Below are positions 45,455 to 54,820 of a stretch of DNA of 64,000 nucleotides, one piece after another. Positions within the stretch are counted from its first letter, which is position 1. Each line of letters begins with the position of its first letter. A program made the position numbers and the translations under genes. The notes beneath the pieces were generated by a model. That model searched no databases. It saw only the letters and a program-made list of their open reading frames with translations, and was not told where the DNA came from. The DNA comes from Burkholderia plantarii. Its GTDB lineage: Bacteria > Pseudomonadota > Gammaproteobacteria > Burkholderiales > Burkholderiaceae. The DNA lies in NCBI RefSeq assembly GCF_001411805.1, contig NZ_CP007212.1, forward strand, positions 2,852,001 to 2,916,000. The letters are read 5' to 3'.

Positions 45455-47920
45455 TCATGCGCCCGCCGGCGCGCGGAACACGTCGAGCGCCGGCGGCTCG
45501 CCGTGGAACTTCTCCGCGTCGGCGATCGCCGTGTGGGCGCAGGTGCCCTGCGCGAGCCGCGACGTGCCGATGCCGACCGTCAGGTTGTTGACGTCGCCGT
45601 AACGGCACAGGCTACCGGGCCGCCCCGGCTCGACGGGATCGAACCAGCCGCCCTCGTGGATCATCAGGCAGCCGCGGCGGATCGCGTCGGTCACCTTCAC
45701 GCCCACCAGGATCTGGCCGCGATCGTTGAACACGCGGATCACGTCGCCGTCGGCGATGCCCCGCGCCGCGGCGTCCTCGGGGTGCATCAGGCACGGCTCG
45801 CGATCGCGGATCGTATAGGTCTTGCGCAGCACCGTGCCGCACAGCTGCGAGTGCAGCCGGCTGTGCGGATGCGGGCTCACGACGTGCAGCGGGAACTTCG
45901 CGCCCGGCCCGTCGAGCCGCTCGATCGGCTCCATCCAGGTCGGATGCGGGGGGCAGTCGTCGTAGTGCATCCGCTCGATGGTCGAACTGTAGATCTCGAT
46001 CTTTCCCGAGGCGGTGCCGAGCGCGTTGAGCAGCGGATCGTCGCGGAACGCCTGGTGGCGAATGAAACGCCGGGCATCGGCCTCGATCGGGAATGCCAGC
46101 GCCTGGTTGCTGTTCCAGAACGCCTCGAACACCGGCATCTCCATCGACATGCCGCGCGCCTGCACGCGGGCTGCCTCGTAGAACACGCGAATCCAGTCCA
46201 TCTCGCCGCGCCCCTCGGTGAACGCCTTGCCGGTACCGAGCCGCTCGCAGATCGCGGCGAAGATCGCGTAATCGCTGCGCGCCTCGTAGAGCGGCTCGAT
46301 GACCCGATGCAGCGCGAGGATGTGGGTGGTCGAATAATCGCCGATCTGCTCGATGTCGTCGCGCTCGTAGGGCGTCGCGGCGGGCAGCACGATGTCGGCG
46401 TGGCGCGCCGTCGGCGTCCACTGGAAATCGTGGACGATGAAGGTGTCGAGCTTGCGCCACGCGGCGATCATCGCGTTGCGGTCCTGATGGTGCGCGAACG
46501 GATCACCGCCAGCCCAGTAGGCCAGATGGACATCCGGGTAGACCGCGCGCGTGCCGTTGAAGTCGAACGGCCTGCCCGGGTTGTTCAGCATTTCCACCAC
46601 GCGCGAGACGGGGATCTTGCGCGCGGCGGCGTCCTTGAACACGGCACGCGTGGTGCCCGCGTCGATGCCGGGCAGCACCGGGCTCTTCGCCGCCGGGCTG
46701 CCGCCGTTCGCGTAGTGATAGGTGAAGCCGTAGCCGCCGCCGGGCAGGCCGATCTGGCCGAGCATGCTGGCAAGCGTGACGAGCATCCAGTGCGCCTGCT
46801 CGCCGTGATGCTGGCGCTGGATCGACCAGCCGCCGGCAAGCATGGTGCGCTTCGCGGCGAACTGGCGCGCGAGGCCGCGAATCGTGTCGGCCGGAATCCC
46901 GCAGATGCGCGACGCCCACTCGGCGTCCTTCGGCACATGGTCCAACTTGCCGGTCAGGTACGGCTCGAAGCGTTCGAAGCCGGTCGTGTAGCGCGCGAGG
47001 AACGCCTTGTCGTAACGTTGCTCGACGTACAGCGTATGGGCGATGCCCAGCATCATCGCGACGTCGGTCTGCGGGCGCGGCGCGATCCACTCGGCATCGA
47101 AGTAGCGGCAGGTCTCGCTGCGCACGGGATCGATGCAGATCACGCGCGTGCCTTTCCGGCGCAGCGCCTCCATGGCCGGATAGGCGGCGTGGTCGGGCAC
47201 CAGCCAGCCGATCTGGTTGGTCGAGACCGGATTGGCGCCCCAGAACACCATCAGCTCGGTGTGCTCGAGGACCACGGGCCAGACGGTCGGCTGCTCGTAG
47301 ACGTCGATCGAGCCCACCACGTAGGGCAGGATGACCTGCGCCGCGCCCGTCGAATAATCGCCGCTGTAGCCGACGAAACCGCCGTTGACGGTCATCATGC
47401 GCGCGAGCAGCGTGCGCGGCGGCTGCAGCTTGCCCGTGCATTGCCAGCCGTAGGAGCCGGCGTAGATGCCGCCCGCGCCGTACTTGCCGCGCACGCGCCG
47501 CAATTCGTTCGCGACGAGGTCGAGCGCCTGATCCCAGCCGACGCGCACGAAGTCGCCGCGCCCCCGGCCCGCAACGTCGGCGCCCGGTCCGTGCTCGAGC
47601 CACGCGCGGCGGACCATCGGATAGCGGATCCGGGTCGGCGAATAGATCGAGTCGATCACGCCCGGCAACTGGTGCGACGGGTGCGGATCGCCCTCCCACG
47701 GTTTCACGCCGGTGATGAGGCCGTTCCTCACGCTCGCGCGAAAGGCGCCCCAGTGCGAGCCGGTCAGGATCTCGCGCGTGTCGTCCGGGGCGGCCCGCGC
47801 GCGCGACTCCAGCAGGCCGAAGCCGGCCGCCGCGCCATACAGGCCGGTGGCGAATGCCGCCTTGACGAATGCGCGCCGCGACAGGGCGGCGGCGAGCGGC
47901 GAATCAGGTTCCTTCGGCAT
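45455..47920 (-). CDS. torA: Periplasmic molybdopterin oxidoreductase, TorA-type (TMAO reductase)
   Basis: This 821-residue molybdenum enzyme of the DMSO reductase family is likely the terminal reductase for trimethylamine N-oxide. A twin-arginine signal (SRRAFVKAAFATGL, Arg 15-16) with AxA cleavage near ARA targets it to the periplasm. SYGWQCTGKLQPPRTLLARM and the Ser ligand in GDYSTGAAQ (about 190) match TorA/DorA, which bind Mo by serine. There is no N-terminal Cys4 iron-sulfur site. torD overlaps its start by 17 bp and torC lies upstream, giving a complete torCDA order. BisC, a biotin sulfoxide reductase, is a near relative but lacks the Tat signal and cytochrome. Confidence 0.9.
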   Translation of the reverse strand: MPKEPDSPLAAALSRRAFVKAAFATGLYGAAAGFGLLESRARAAPDDTREILTGSHWGAFRASVRNGLITGVKPWEGDPHPSHQLPGVIDSIYSPTRIRYPMVRRAWLEHGPGADVAGRGRGDFVRVGWDQALDLVANELRRVRGKYGAGGIYAGSYGWQCTGKLQPPRTLLARMMTVNGGFVGYSGDYSTGAAQVILPYVVGSIDVYEQPTVWPVVLEHTELMVFWGANPVSTNQIGWLVPDHAAYPAMEALRRKGTRVICIDPVRSETCRYFDAEWIAPRPQTDVAMMLGIAHTLYVEQRYDKAFLARYTTGFERFEPYLTGKLDHVPKDAEWASRICGIPADTIRGLARQFAAKRTMLAGGWSIQRQHHGEQAHWMLVTLASMLGQIGLPGGGYGFTYHYANGGSPAAKSPVLPGIDAGTTRAVFKDAAARKIPVSRVVEMLNNPGRPFDFNGTRAVYPDVHLAYWAGGDPFAHHQDRNAMIAAWRKLDTFIVHDFQWTPTARHADIVLPAATPYERDDIEQIGDYSTTHILALHRVIEPLYEARSDYAIFAAICERLGTGKAFTEGRGEMDWIRVFYEAARVQARGMSMEMPVFEAFWNSNQALAFPIEADARRFIRHQAFRDDPLLNALGTASGKIEIYSSTIERMHYDDCPPHPTWMEPIERLDGPGAKFPLHVVSPHPHSRLHSQLCGTVLRKTYTIRDREPCLMHPEDAAARGIADGDVIRVFNDRGQILVGVKVTDAIRRGCLMIHEGGWFDPVEPGRPGSLCRYGDVNNLTVGIGTSRLAQGTCAHTAIADAEKFHGEPPALDVFRAPAGA

Positions 47921-48596
47921 GGTGATGCCCTCCGTTTTCGAATGAGCGGCACGCGCGCGTGCCGGCCTGCGCGACGTCGCCGACGTGCCCGGCCGCGCCG
48001 TCCGGCCCGCTGCCGCGGGCCGGCGAGGCGGCGAACAGCGCGCCCAGCACCGAAGCCACGGCGCCGTGGAAGCCGTCCGGATCGGCGGCGCGGCAGTGCG
48101 CCACGAAGCGCGGCACCCAGCGGCACAGCCGCGCCTCCAGCCGCGCGAGTTCGTCGGCGGCGCCGTCGCGCAGCAGGCAAGCGCACAGCGCCAGCTCGAC
48201 GCACAGATGGTCGGGCGGCTCGCCGCCGCGCACGTTCAGGCCGACGCGCCGCAGCAGCGCGGCGATCTCGTGCGCGGCCTGATCGACCCAGCGCGTGCCC
48301 GTGTAGGCGCTCTCGCAGAGCGGCACGGCCACGGTGCCATGTACGCCCTCGAACAGGCGCGTGTAGGCGACCGACAGGTCGAGCGCCACCGCGCGCGGCG
48401 CGGCATCGCTGATCAGGACGGTACGCATCGCGGCGATTGCCGGCGCGCAGTCGAGTTCGAGCGCGAGCGCATCGAACAGCGCCGCGGCCTCGGGCTCGCG
48501 GTAGCGCGCCACGGCTTGCGCGTCGGGCGGCGCGGCCAGCAGCCCGGCGACCCAGGCCAGCACGAACGCGCGGAATGCGTCTGCCTCGCTCGTCAT
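47904..48596 (-). CDS. torD: TorD-family chaperone
   Basis: This 230-residue all-helical cytosolic chaperone loads molybdopterin and guards TorA before Tat export. Family residues include YTRLFEGVHGTVAVPLCESAY and the HLCVELALCACLL helix, with Glu/His in the place of the TorD E-P-x-D-H motif (PPDHLCVE). The ATG overlaps the torC stop (ATGA, 48593-48596) and the gene's end overlaps the torA start, so translation is coupled across the operon. Confidence 0.86.
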   Translation of the reverse strand: MTSEADAFRAFVLAWVAGLLAAPPDAQAVARYREPEAAALFDALALELDCAPAIAAMRTVLISDAAPRAVALDLSVAYTRLFEGVHGTVAVPLCESAYTGTRWVDQAAHEIAALLRRVGLNVRGGEPPDHLCVELALCACLLRDGAADELARLEARLCRWVPRFVAHCRAADPDGFHGAVASVLGALFAASPARGSGPDGAAGHVGDVAQAGTRACRSFENGGHHHAEGT

Positions 48597-50218
48597 CGCG
48601 CCGCGCTTCCGGCGGCGTCGGGGCCGACGTCCTTCGAATGGTTCTGCAGCCACGCGAGCAGCAGACGGTACTGATCGTCGTCGAGCGACGTGAAGCGCCG
48701 CATCGCCCCGAGCGTGCCGACCCACTGGTTCGCGAGGAAATCCCCGCTGTCGGGCCGCGCATGGCAGACCGAGCAGGTGTGGCTCATCAGGTCGTCGCTG
48801 TAATGCCAGAGCGTCTGGAGGTTTGCTGCCAGGGCGTCGCGCGTCACCCACATCGTCAGGTCGCCCGGCATCCAGTTCTGGCCGGTCTGCGCATCGCGCA
48901 CCGTCCTGCCATGCACGACCCGCGCCGCGGCCGCGGCCGACACCACCGCCTGCATGATCCGCTGGCCCTGCCGCGCGTAGATCGCGCTTTCCGAGCCGGC
49001 CTGCTGCCAGCCGTGCAGCCGCACCTTCAGCCAGTCGCCATCGCGCTCCAGCACGGCCAGTTCGGCCGCAGCGAGCAGCTTGCCGTCTTCAGGCGCCGTC
49101 GCGCCGCCCTTCGGCCGGGCCAGATAGAAGCGCTTGGTGGCGACCACGTACAGCGGGCTCGCCTTCGCCAGCTCGGCGGCCGGCGCGGCCAGCGCGTCGA
49201 GCTTCGAAGCCGCCGCGCTCGCGGTGGTCGCCGGCGGCAGGAACACGACCTGGTCGGTGTGGTTCGGTGCGGGCAGGTTCGGGTTCGGCGCGTCGACCGC
49301 CGGCACCGTCTTCAGGTAGGTCGCCATGGCGAGCCGGTCGGCGTCGGTGAGCCGCGAGGTGTTGTGGATCACTTGCCGCATGTCGCCGCCGGCGCGGATG
49401 CCGATCGGCGTCACGCCCTCCTTCAGGTAGCGCGCGATGTCGTCGGCCAGCCAGTAATCGATGCCGGTGCCGTCCGGCGTGATGTTCGGCACGTAGCCCG
49501 TGCCTTCCGCGTTCGGGCCGCCCGAGAAGCGGCGGCCGGCGGGAATCACGCCGATCGCGTTGCGCGGCGAATGGCACTCGGCGCAGTGGCCCGGCCCTTC
49601 GACGAGATACCGGCCGCGCAGCCATTGCACGCTCTTGCCGGCCTCGACGGGCAGCGGCCGGCCCGACAGGAACGCGAGCCGCCACAGGCCGATGCCGCGA
49701 CGGATCGAGAACGGAAAACGCAGGTCATGGTCCGGCTGGCGCCCCGGCACCGGCGGCAGCGTCTTCAGATAAGCGAACAGGTCGCGCAGATCGTCGGCCG
49801 TCATGCGCTGGTACGAGGTATACGGAAACGCCGGATAGGCATTGCCCTTGTCCGGGAGCACCCCTTCGCGCATCGCGGTGATGAACTGGTCGAGCGTCCA
49901 GGCACCGATGCCGTCCTTCGTATCGGGCGAGATGTTGGGCATGCGGAACGTGCCGAATGCGGTGCCCAGCGTGCGGCCGCCGCCGAGCAGCGTGTCGTCG
50001 CGGCGATCCGGCGACGCGTGGCAGGTCGCGCAATCGCCGGCCAGGAACAGCGTCCTGCCGTTGCGCGGATCGGCCGGCGCGGCGCCGACGACGTCGCGAT
50101 GCGGCCGCGTGATGCGCCATGTGACCGGCGAGGTCAGCACCCAGAACAGCACGAACGCGCCCACCACGAGCATGCCGACGAGCCTGCCCAGCCGTTTTCT
50201 GCCTCCCGCCTGCTTCAT
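48593..50218 (-). CDS. torC: Chimeric TorC-like c-type cytochrome
   Basis: This 541-residue protein has an N-terminal membrane anchor (LVGMLVVGAFVLFWVLTS). Two class I cytochrome c domains follow, with CATCH (63-67) and CAECH (about 212-216). These resemble the cytochrome subunits of alcohol or aldehyde dehydrogenases. The C-terminal 220 residues match the monohaem C-terminal domain of E. coli TorC: VVATKRFYLARP, RTVRDAQTGQNWMPG, CSVCH near 482-486, and ANQWVGTLGAMRRFTSLD. The usual NapC/NirT-type tetrahaem N-terminal domain of TorC is absent. It probably passes electrons from quinol, or another donor, to TorA in the periplasm. AAGGAGGT stands 4 nt before the ATG. Confidence 0.85.
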   Translation of the reverse strand: MKQAGGRKRLGRLVGMLVVGAFVLFWVLTSPVTWRITRPHRDVVGAAPADPRNGRTLFLAGDCATCHASPDRRDDTLLGGGRTLGTAFGTFRMPNISPDTKDGIGAWTLDQFITAMREGVLPDKGNAYPAFPYTSYQRMTADDLRDLFAYLKTLPPVPGRQPDHDLRFPFSIRRGIGLWRLAFLSGRPLPVEAGKSVQWLRGRYLVEGPGHCAECHSPRNAIGVIPAGRRFSGGPNAEGTGYVPNITPDGTGIDYWLADDIARYLKEGVTPIGIRAGGDMRQVIHNTSRLTDADRLAMATYLKTVPAVDAPNPNLPAPNHTDQVVFLPPATTASAAASKLDALAAPAAELAKASPLYVVATKRFYLARPKGGATAPEDGKLLAAAELAVLERDGDWLKVRLHGWQQAGSESAIYARQGQRIMQAVVSAAAAARVVHGRTVRDAQTGQNWMPGDLTMWVTRDALAANLQTLWHYSDDLMSHTCSVCHARPDSGDFLANQWVGTLGAMRRFTSLDDDQYRLLLAWLQNHSKDVGPDAAGSAAR

Positions 50219-50901
50219 CGTGACCTCCTTGCAGGGACCCGCCGCGCGGCGTTGTCGTCGCGCCGCCTTCGGGATGGCGCAGCGACGCGCTCGCGTCGCG
50301 CGACTCGACTCGTCTCCCGGCGCACCGGGAGGCTGGCATGCGAGATCGCCGACAGCTGTCAGCTTAGTGACTGGCGGCCGGCCGCCCTTGACTCACCACA
50401 AGGCGCGGGCGGGTCGCCGCAGACGCGCCAGGAGGACATGACGGACGACAAGCGCGATCGGGCCGCGCGGTCGAGTCGGTCATCGCTTCGATGGGCGCCG
50501 TTGCCACGGCATGCGACGGGATCGCCTCGTCGATGCTCGACGCTCGATGTCGTCGCACGACGTGCATCGACCCGGACACCGATCTTTATCGATGCCCAGG
50601 CGGCCGGAAATGACGGCTGGCGATTTCGCGCGTCGAAACGCGTGGATGGCGAATGCGCGGGCAGCCGAACGCCGCTGCCTGCCGGGCCGCACCGCGCAAA
50701 CCGGCTCACCGTCGCGGCATCCCGGGCCACCGGCCGGACGCGCGTCACGGCCTTTTCGCCGACGCCATCGCGCTTGCTTTATGATGTGCGCGCCGCGGCG
50801 GATGTGCCGCGCGCGAGGCCGCGCCGGCCGCCGAGCGCCGTGCCGCCTCGCTGTCGGTCGCGCCCGTTCCGCGCGATGATCGCCTGCCGGAGAATTCGTC
50901 G
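50219..50901. other. 683-bp gap between torC and the patatin gene
   Basis: Small frames on both strands show no family resemblance. A perfect palindrome GACAGCTGTC sits at 50351-50360, about 135 bp upstream of torC, where control sites for the tor operon would lie. A TATGAT -10-like hexamer at 50780-50785 may serve the patatin gene. I do not see TorR boxes. Confidence 0.6.
50222..50230 (-). promoter_or_regulatory. Very strong ribosome binding site of torC
   Basis: AAGGAGGTC on the minus strand is a near-complete complement of the 16S rRNA end and lies about 4 nt before the torC ATG. It suggests high translation of the operon once transcribed. Confidence 0.8.
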
Positions 50902-51834
50902 ATGTCGTCGTCCCCTCGCCTGTCCCGCCGCCATTTTTCACTCGCCGCGATGTCCGCTTCGCTGGCCGCCTGCACCTCGTTCGGCGGCAAGCCGGACGCC
51001 GGCAGGACCGCGCCGCCCGTGGCCGCCGCCACGCGCCGGCCGCTGAAGATCGGCATCGCGCTCGGCGGCGGCGCCGCGCGCGGCTTCGCGCACATCGGCG
51101 TGCTGAAGGCGCTCGAGGCGCGCAACATCCCGATCGACATCGTGGCCGGCACCAGCGCGGGCTCGGTGGTGGGCGCGCTCTACGCCTCGGGCATGAACGC
51201 GTTCGAGATCAACAAGCTCGCGCTGACCATGGACGAGGCCTCGATCAGCGACTGGGCGCTGCCGTGGCGCTCGCGCGGACTGCTGATGGGCGTGGCGCTG
51301 CAGAACTACATCAACAAGACGCTGAACAACCGGCCGATCGAGAAGATGGCCAAACCGCTCGGCATCGTCGCCACCGACCTGCAGAACGGCCAGCCGATCC
51401 TGTTCCAGCGCGGCAACACGGGCCTCGCGGTACGCGCGTCGAGCAGCGTGCCGTCGGTGTTCGAGCCGGTGCGGATCGGCACGCGCGAATACGTGGACGG
51501 CGGCCTCGTGAGCCCGGTGCCGGCCGCGTTCGCGCGCAAGATGGGCGCCGATTTCGTGATCGCCGTGGACATCTCGGCCCGCCCCGAGGGCGCGCCGACG
51601 CAGAACCCGATCGAACTGCTGCTGCAGACCTTCACGATCATGGGCCAGACCATCAAGGCCTACGAACTCGACAAGTACGCCGACGTGGTGATTCGCCCGA
51701 ACCTGGCCGAGATGAGCGCGAGCGATTTCACGCAGCGCAACGCGGCGATCCTGGCTGGCGAGGAAGCGGGCGCGAAGATCATGTCGGAGTTGCAGGGCAG
51801 GCTCGCGGCGGCGGCCGCGCGCGCCGCGGCCTGA
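50902..51834 (+). CDS. Patatin-like phospholipase lipoprotein (RssA type)
   Basis: This 310-residue protein begins with a lipobox-like signal (MSASLAACTS, Cys near residue 24) and is probably anchored to the membrane. The patatin fold has the oxyanion GGGAARGFAHIGV, the nucleophile Ser in AGTSAGSVVGALY near 90, and the catalytic Asp in YVDGGLVSP near 198. It closely resembles E. coli RssA and YchK but carries the lipoprotein start. Lipid-acyl hydrolase activity is inferred from the family. Confidence 0.9.
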   Translation: MSSSPRLSRRHFSLAAMSASLAACTSFGGKPDAGRTAPPVAAATRRPLKIGIALGGGAARGFAHIGVLKALEARNIPIDIVAGTSAGSVVGALYASGMNAFEINKLALTMDEASISDWALPWRSRGLLMGVALQNYINKTLNNRPIEKMAKPLGIVATDLQNGQPILFQRGNTGLAVRASSSVPSVFEPVRIGTREYVDGGLVSPVPAAFARKMGADFVIAVDISARPEGAPTQNPIELLLQTFTIMGQTIKAYELDKYADVVIRPNLAEMSASDFTQRNAAILAGEEAGAKIMSELQGRLAAAAARAAA

Positions 51835-52183
51835 AGCGGGAAGCAACGTATCGGGAAGGCGGACTTGAGGCGGGTTGAGAAGCGGGTTGAGAAGCGGGTC
51901 GAGAAGAAGCCGGCTCAAGGCCGGCTCGGGCGCCCCCCGGGCGGGCTGAAGCGAGCCCGTGCAAGGCGGCCCCATGGTAGCGGCACGGACGACGAATCAT
52001 GCGCCGGCCGTAATCATGCTGTAGTTCGCCACCGCGTCACGGTGAATCGAACGCGCCAGCCAGCCGCCCGGCCAGCCCGCAATGGCGCATCCGCCAGCCC
52101 GACATACGGCTCACCCCGCCCCCTCGCCTCGCCGCCCAACCGGCCAAGCCATCGCTGCGCCGATTCCCGTACCTCGCCGCGCC
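51835..52183. other. Gap with small tandem repeat after the patatin gene
   Basis: A 12-bp unit CGGGTTGAGAAG occurs three times in a row (51871-51906), the third with one change. No gene is evident. A further Ala/Arg-rich open frame on the plus strand (51865-52221) looks like a composition artefact. Confidence 0.6.
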
Positions 52184-52219
52184 AAAGAAAAACCCCGGCC
52201 TCCTTGCGGAAACCGGGGT
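52184..52219 (-). terminator. Intrinsic terminator of the C40 peptidase gene
   Basis: On the minus strand, CACCCCGG pairs with CCGGGGTT across a loop containing TTTCCGCAAGGAGG, and TTTTTCTTT follows. It lies 67 bp after the stop of the 52286-52969 gene. Confidence 0.85.
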
Positions 52220-52285
52220 GATTCGACCGATTGCTGCCTGAACGTGACGCGGCGCGGCGTCAAGCGGGCCGGGGCCCGTCCGCGC

Positions 52286-52969
52286 TCAGTTGCCGGGATT
52301 GAAATCGGCAGGGTTGCCGCCGATCGTCGCGCTCACGCGCTGGCGCAGGTCGTCGGGCTTGGTCGGGAACTCCGACTCGAGCCGGCGCGCGCCGGTGAAA
52401 CGCTTTTCCCAATAGCTGCTTTCGAGATCGTCGACGCGGATCGTGCTGCCGGTGGACGGCGAGTGCACGAATTTGTTGTCGCCGATGTAGATGCCGACGT
52501 GCGAGAAGGTGCGGCGCATCGTGTTGAAGAACACGAGATCGCCCGGCTTCAGCTCGCTCATGCGGACCTTCTCGCCGACGCGGCTCATTTCCTCGGCGCG
52601 GCGCGGCAGCGACATGCCGAGCGTGTCCTGGAACACGTAGCGCACGAAGCCGCTGCAATCGAGCCCCGAATCGGGCGAGTTGCCGCCCCAGCGATAACGG
52701 ACCCCGATCATGTTCAGCGCGCCGACCACGACGTCGCCCGCCTTGCCGGCCATGCCGGACAGGAACGAACGCGCGCCGCCTTCGCTCGGGGCGCTCGACT
52801 GGGCATTCTGGGGGGAAACATTCGATCCGGATTGTGTCGAGAATACGACGTTCTGGTTAAAGCTGCCGGCTTCGTCGGCGAACGCGCCGGGAGCCGCTGC
52901 GATCAGAACGCCAAAAAACAACCCGGCGACGGCGCGCCTGCAAACCTGAGTGATAGTTCGGTGCTGCAT
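52286..52969 (-). CDS. NlpC/P60-family C40 peptidase
   Basis: This 227-residue secreted cell-wall hydrolase has a signal peptide (about 1-32, AVAGLFFGVLIAAAPGAFA) and a C-terminal NlpC/P60 domain. The catalytic Cys is in DSGLDCSGFVRYVF near 108, and the His is in SHVGIYIGDNKFVHSPS near 158. It likely cuts gamma-D-Glu-DAP bonds in peptidoglycan peptides. No LysM or SH3 module is seen. It has its own near-consensus promoter and terminator, so it is a single-gene unit. Confidence 0.92.
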   Translation of the reverse strand: MQHRTITQVCRRAVAGLFFGVLIAAAPGAFADEAGSFNQNVVFSTQSGSNVSPQNAQSSAPSEGGARSFLSGMAGKAGDVVVGALNMIGVRYRWGGNSPDSGLDCSGFVRYVFQDTLGMSLPRRAEEMSRVGEKVRMSELKPGDLVFFNTMRRTFSHVGIYIGDNKFVHSPSTGSTIRVDDLESSYWEKRFTGARRLESEFPTKPDDLRQRVSATIGGNPADFNPGN

Positions 52970-53021
52970 CGGTCGGTAAATTTGTGCTTAAAAATCAGCT
53001 GATTGGCGGAAATTTCGGTCG

Positions 53022-53050
53022 ATACTAGCCAGACGGTATTTATTTGTCAA
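53022..53050 (-). promoter_or_regulatory. Strong promoter of the C40 peptidase gene
   Basis: On the minus strand, a perfect TTGACA (53045-53050) and TAGTAT (53022-53027) lie exactly 17 bp apart. The predicted leader to the ATG at 52969 is about 45 nt. This is the best -35 in the window. Confidence 0.75.
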
Positions 53051-53083
53051 AATGAATTGAAAAATTCAATCAAATTCTGCACA

Positions 53084-54820
53084 TCATTGGGGCAGGTTCC
53101 GCCCCTCAAGCGCCTTGAGCAAGTTGCGCGTATACGCGTGTGACGGTGCCGTGAAAATTTTCTCCACGTCGCCGGTCTCGACGATCACTCCGCCCTGCAT
53201 CACCGCCACCCGGTGCGCCATCGCGCCGATCACCTCGAGGTCGTGGCTGATGAACACGTAACCGAGGTTGTACTTGCGCTGCAGGCCGGCGAGCAGCTTC
53301 AGCACCTGCTGCTGGATCGACACGTCGAGCGCGCTGGTGGGCTCGTCGAGCACCAGCACGCGCGGCTCCAGCACCAGCGCGCGCGCAATCGCGACACGTT
53401 GCCGCTGGCCGCCCGAGAACTCGTGCGGATAGCGATGCAGCACCGTGCGGTCGAGCCCGACCTCGCGCAGCACCGCGATCACGCGCTCGCGGCGCGCCTC
53501 TGCCGACAGTTCGGGCCGGTGCAGCTCAAGCCCCTCGCCGACGATGCGCTCGATGGTGTGGCGCGGCGACAGCGAGCCGAACGGGTCCTGGAACACCACC
53601 TGCAGCCGCGAACGCAGCGTGCGCGCCTCGGCGCCGCGCCAGCTCCCGAGCGGCCGGCCGTCGAATTCGATGCTGCCGCCGGCGATCCGCTGCAGGCCCA
53701 GCAGCGCCATCGCCAGCGTCGATTTGCCCGAGCCCGATTCTCCGACCACGCCGAGCGTCTCGCCCTGCCGCACCGAGACGCTGGCGCGCTCGACCGCGGT
53801 GAACTGCCCGCGGCGGAACCAGCCGCCGATGCCGGGCAGCTTTTGCCGGTAAGTCACGGTCACCTCGCGCGCGTCGAGCACCACCGGCGCGATCGGCAGC
53901 ACCGGCGCGGCCGTGCGCCGCGGCCGGCTGTCGAGCAGCCGGCGCGTATAGGGATGGTCGGGCTCGCTGAAGATCCGTTCGACCGGCCCGCTCTCGACCA
54001 GGCGCCCCTTCTCCATCACGGCAACGCGCTGCGCGAAACGCCGCACCAGGTTCAGGTCGTGCGTGATCAACAGGATCGCCATGCCGCGGCCGTGCCCGGC
54101 GTCGCGCTGCAGGTCGAGCAGCAACTCGACGATCTGGGCGCGGATCGTCACGTCGAGCGCCGTGGTGGGCTCGTCGGCGACCAGCAGGCGCGGCCGGCAG
54201 GCCAGCGCCATCGCGATCATCGCGCGCTGGCGCTGGCCGCCCGAGAGCTGGTGCGGATAGCTGTCGACGCGGCGTTCGGCCTCGGCGATGCCGGTACGGC
54301 CCAACAGCGCAATCGCGCGCGCCCGCGCCTCGCGCTTCGAGACGCCGTCGTGCAGCACGATGGTCTCCATGATCTGGTCGCCGATCGTGTAGAGCGGGTT
54401 CAGCGCGCTCATCGGCTCCTGGAAGATCATCGCGATCTCGGCACCGCGCAGGCCGCGCATCGCGCGCTCGCTCTTCGCGCCGAGTTCGGCGCCGTCGAAG
54501 CGGATCGTGCCGCCCTGCTCCGCGTCGCGCAGCAGCCGCAGGATCGCGAGCGCCGTGACGCTCTTGCCCGAACCCGATTCGCCGACCAGCGCCACGCGTT
54601 CGCCGCGGCCGATCGTCAGCGAGACGTCGTCGACGGCCAGCGTCTCGCCGAACGCGACGCGCAGGTGCTCGATCGATAGCAGCGGCGCGGCGTCAGGGGG
54701 GGACGCGGGACCACCCGCCGTCGACGACACGGCATCGTCCGGAGCACGCCCCGCCGAGCGAGGCGGCTGGGTCGGCGGCTGGGTCGGCGGATTGGCCGAC
54801 GAGTTCGGCGGCGGCGTCAT
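53084..54820 (-). CDS. yejF: ABC importer, dual ATP-binding subunit (YejF type)
   Basis: This 578-residue protein has two ABC domains fused, as in E. coli YejF and in DppD/DppF fusions of peptide and microcin C importers. Domain 1 has Walker [12 protein letters not shown] and signature [13 protein letters not shown]. Domain 2 has Walker [13 protein letters not shown], signature [13 protein letters not shown], and [13 protein letters not shown]. An Ala/Pro-rich N-terminal tail precedes domain 1. Its ATG overlaps the yejE stop by four bases. It powers uptake by the YejA-YejB-YejE system. Confidence 0.93.
   Translation of the reverse strand: MTPPPNSSANPPTQPPTQPPRSAGRAPDDAVSSTAGGPASPPDAAPLLSIEHLRVAFGETLAVDDVSLTIGRGERVALVGESGSGKSVTALAILRLLRDAEQGGTIRFDGAELGAKSERAMRGLRGAEIAMIFQEPMSALNPLYTIGDQIMETIVLHDGVSKREARARAIALLGRTGIAEAERRVDSYPHQLSGGQRQRAMIAMALACRPRLLVADEPTTALDVTIRAQIVELLLDLQRDAGHGRGMAILLITHDLNLVRRFAQRVAVMEKGRLVESGPVERIFSEPDHPYTRRLLDSRPRRTAAPVLPIAPVVLDAREVTVTYRQKLPGIGGWFRRGQFTAVERASVSVRQGETLGVVGESGSGKSTLAMALLGLQRIAGGSIEFDGRPLGSWRGAEARTLRSRLQVVFQDPFGSLSPRHTIERIVGEGLELHRPELSAEARRERVIAVLREVGLDRTVLHRYPHEFSGGQRQRVAIARALVLEPRVLVLDEPTSALDVSIQQQVLKLLAGLQRKYNLGYVFISHDLEVIGAMAHRVAVMQGGVIVETGDVEKIFTAPSHAYTRNLLKALEGRNLPQ

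Noticed and set aside
45209..48412. A 1067-residue plus-strand frame
   Set aside because: It is opposite torA/torD and shows only Arg/Ala/Val/His shadow composition.
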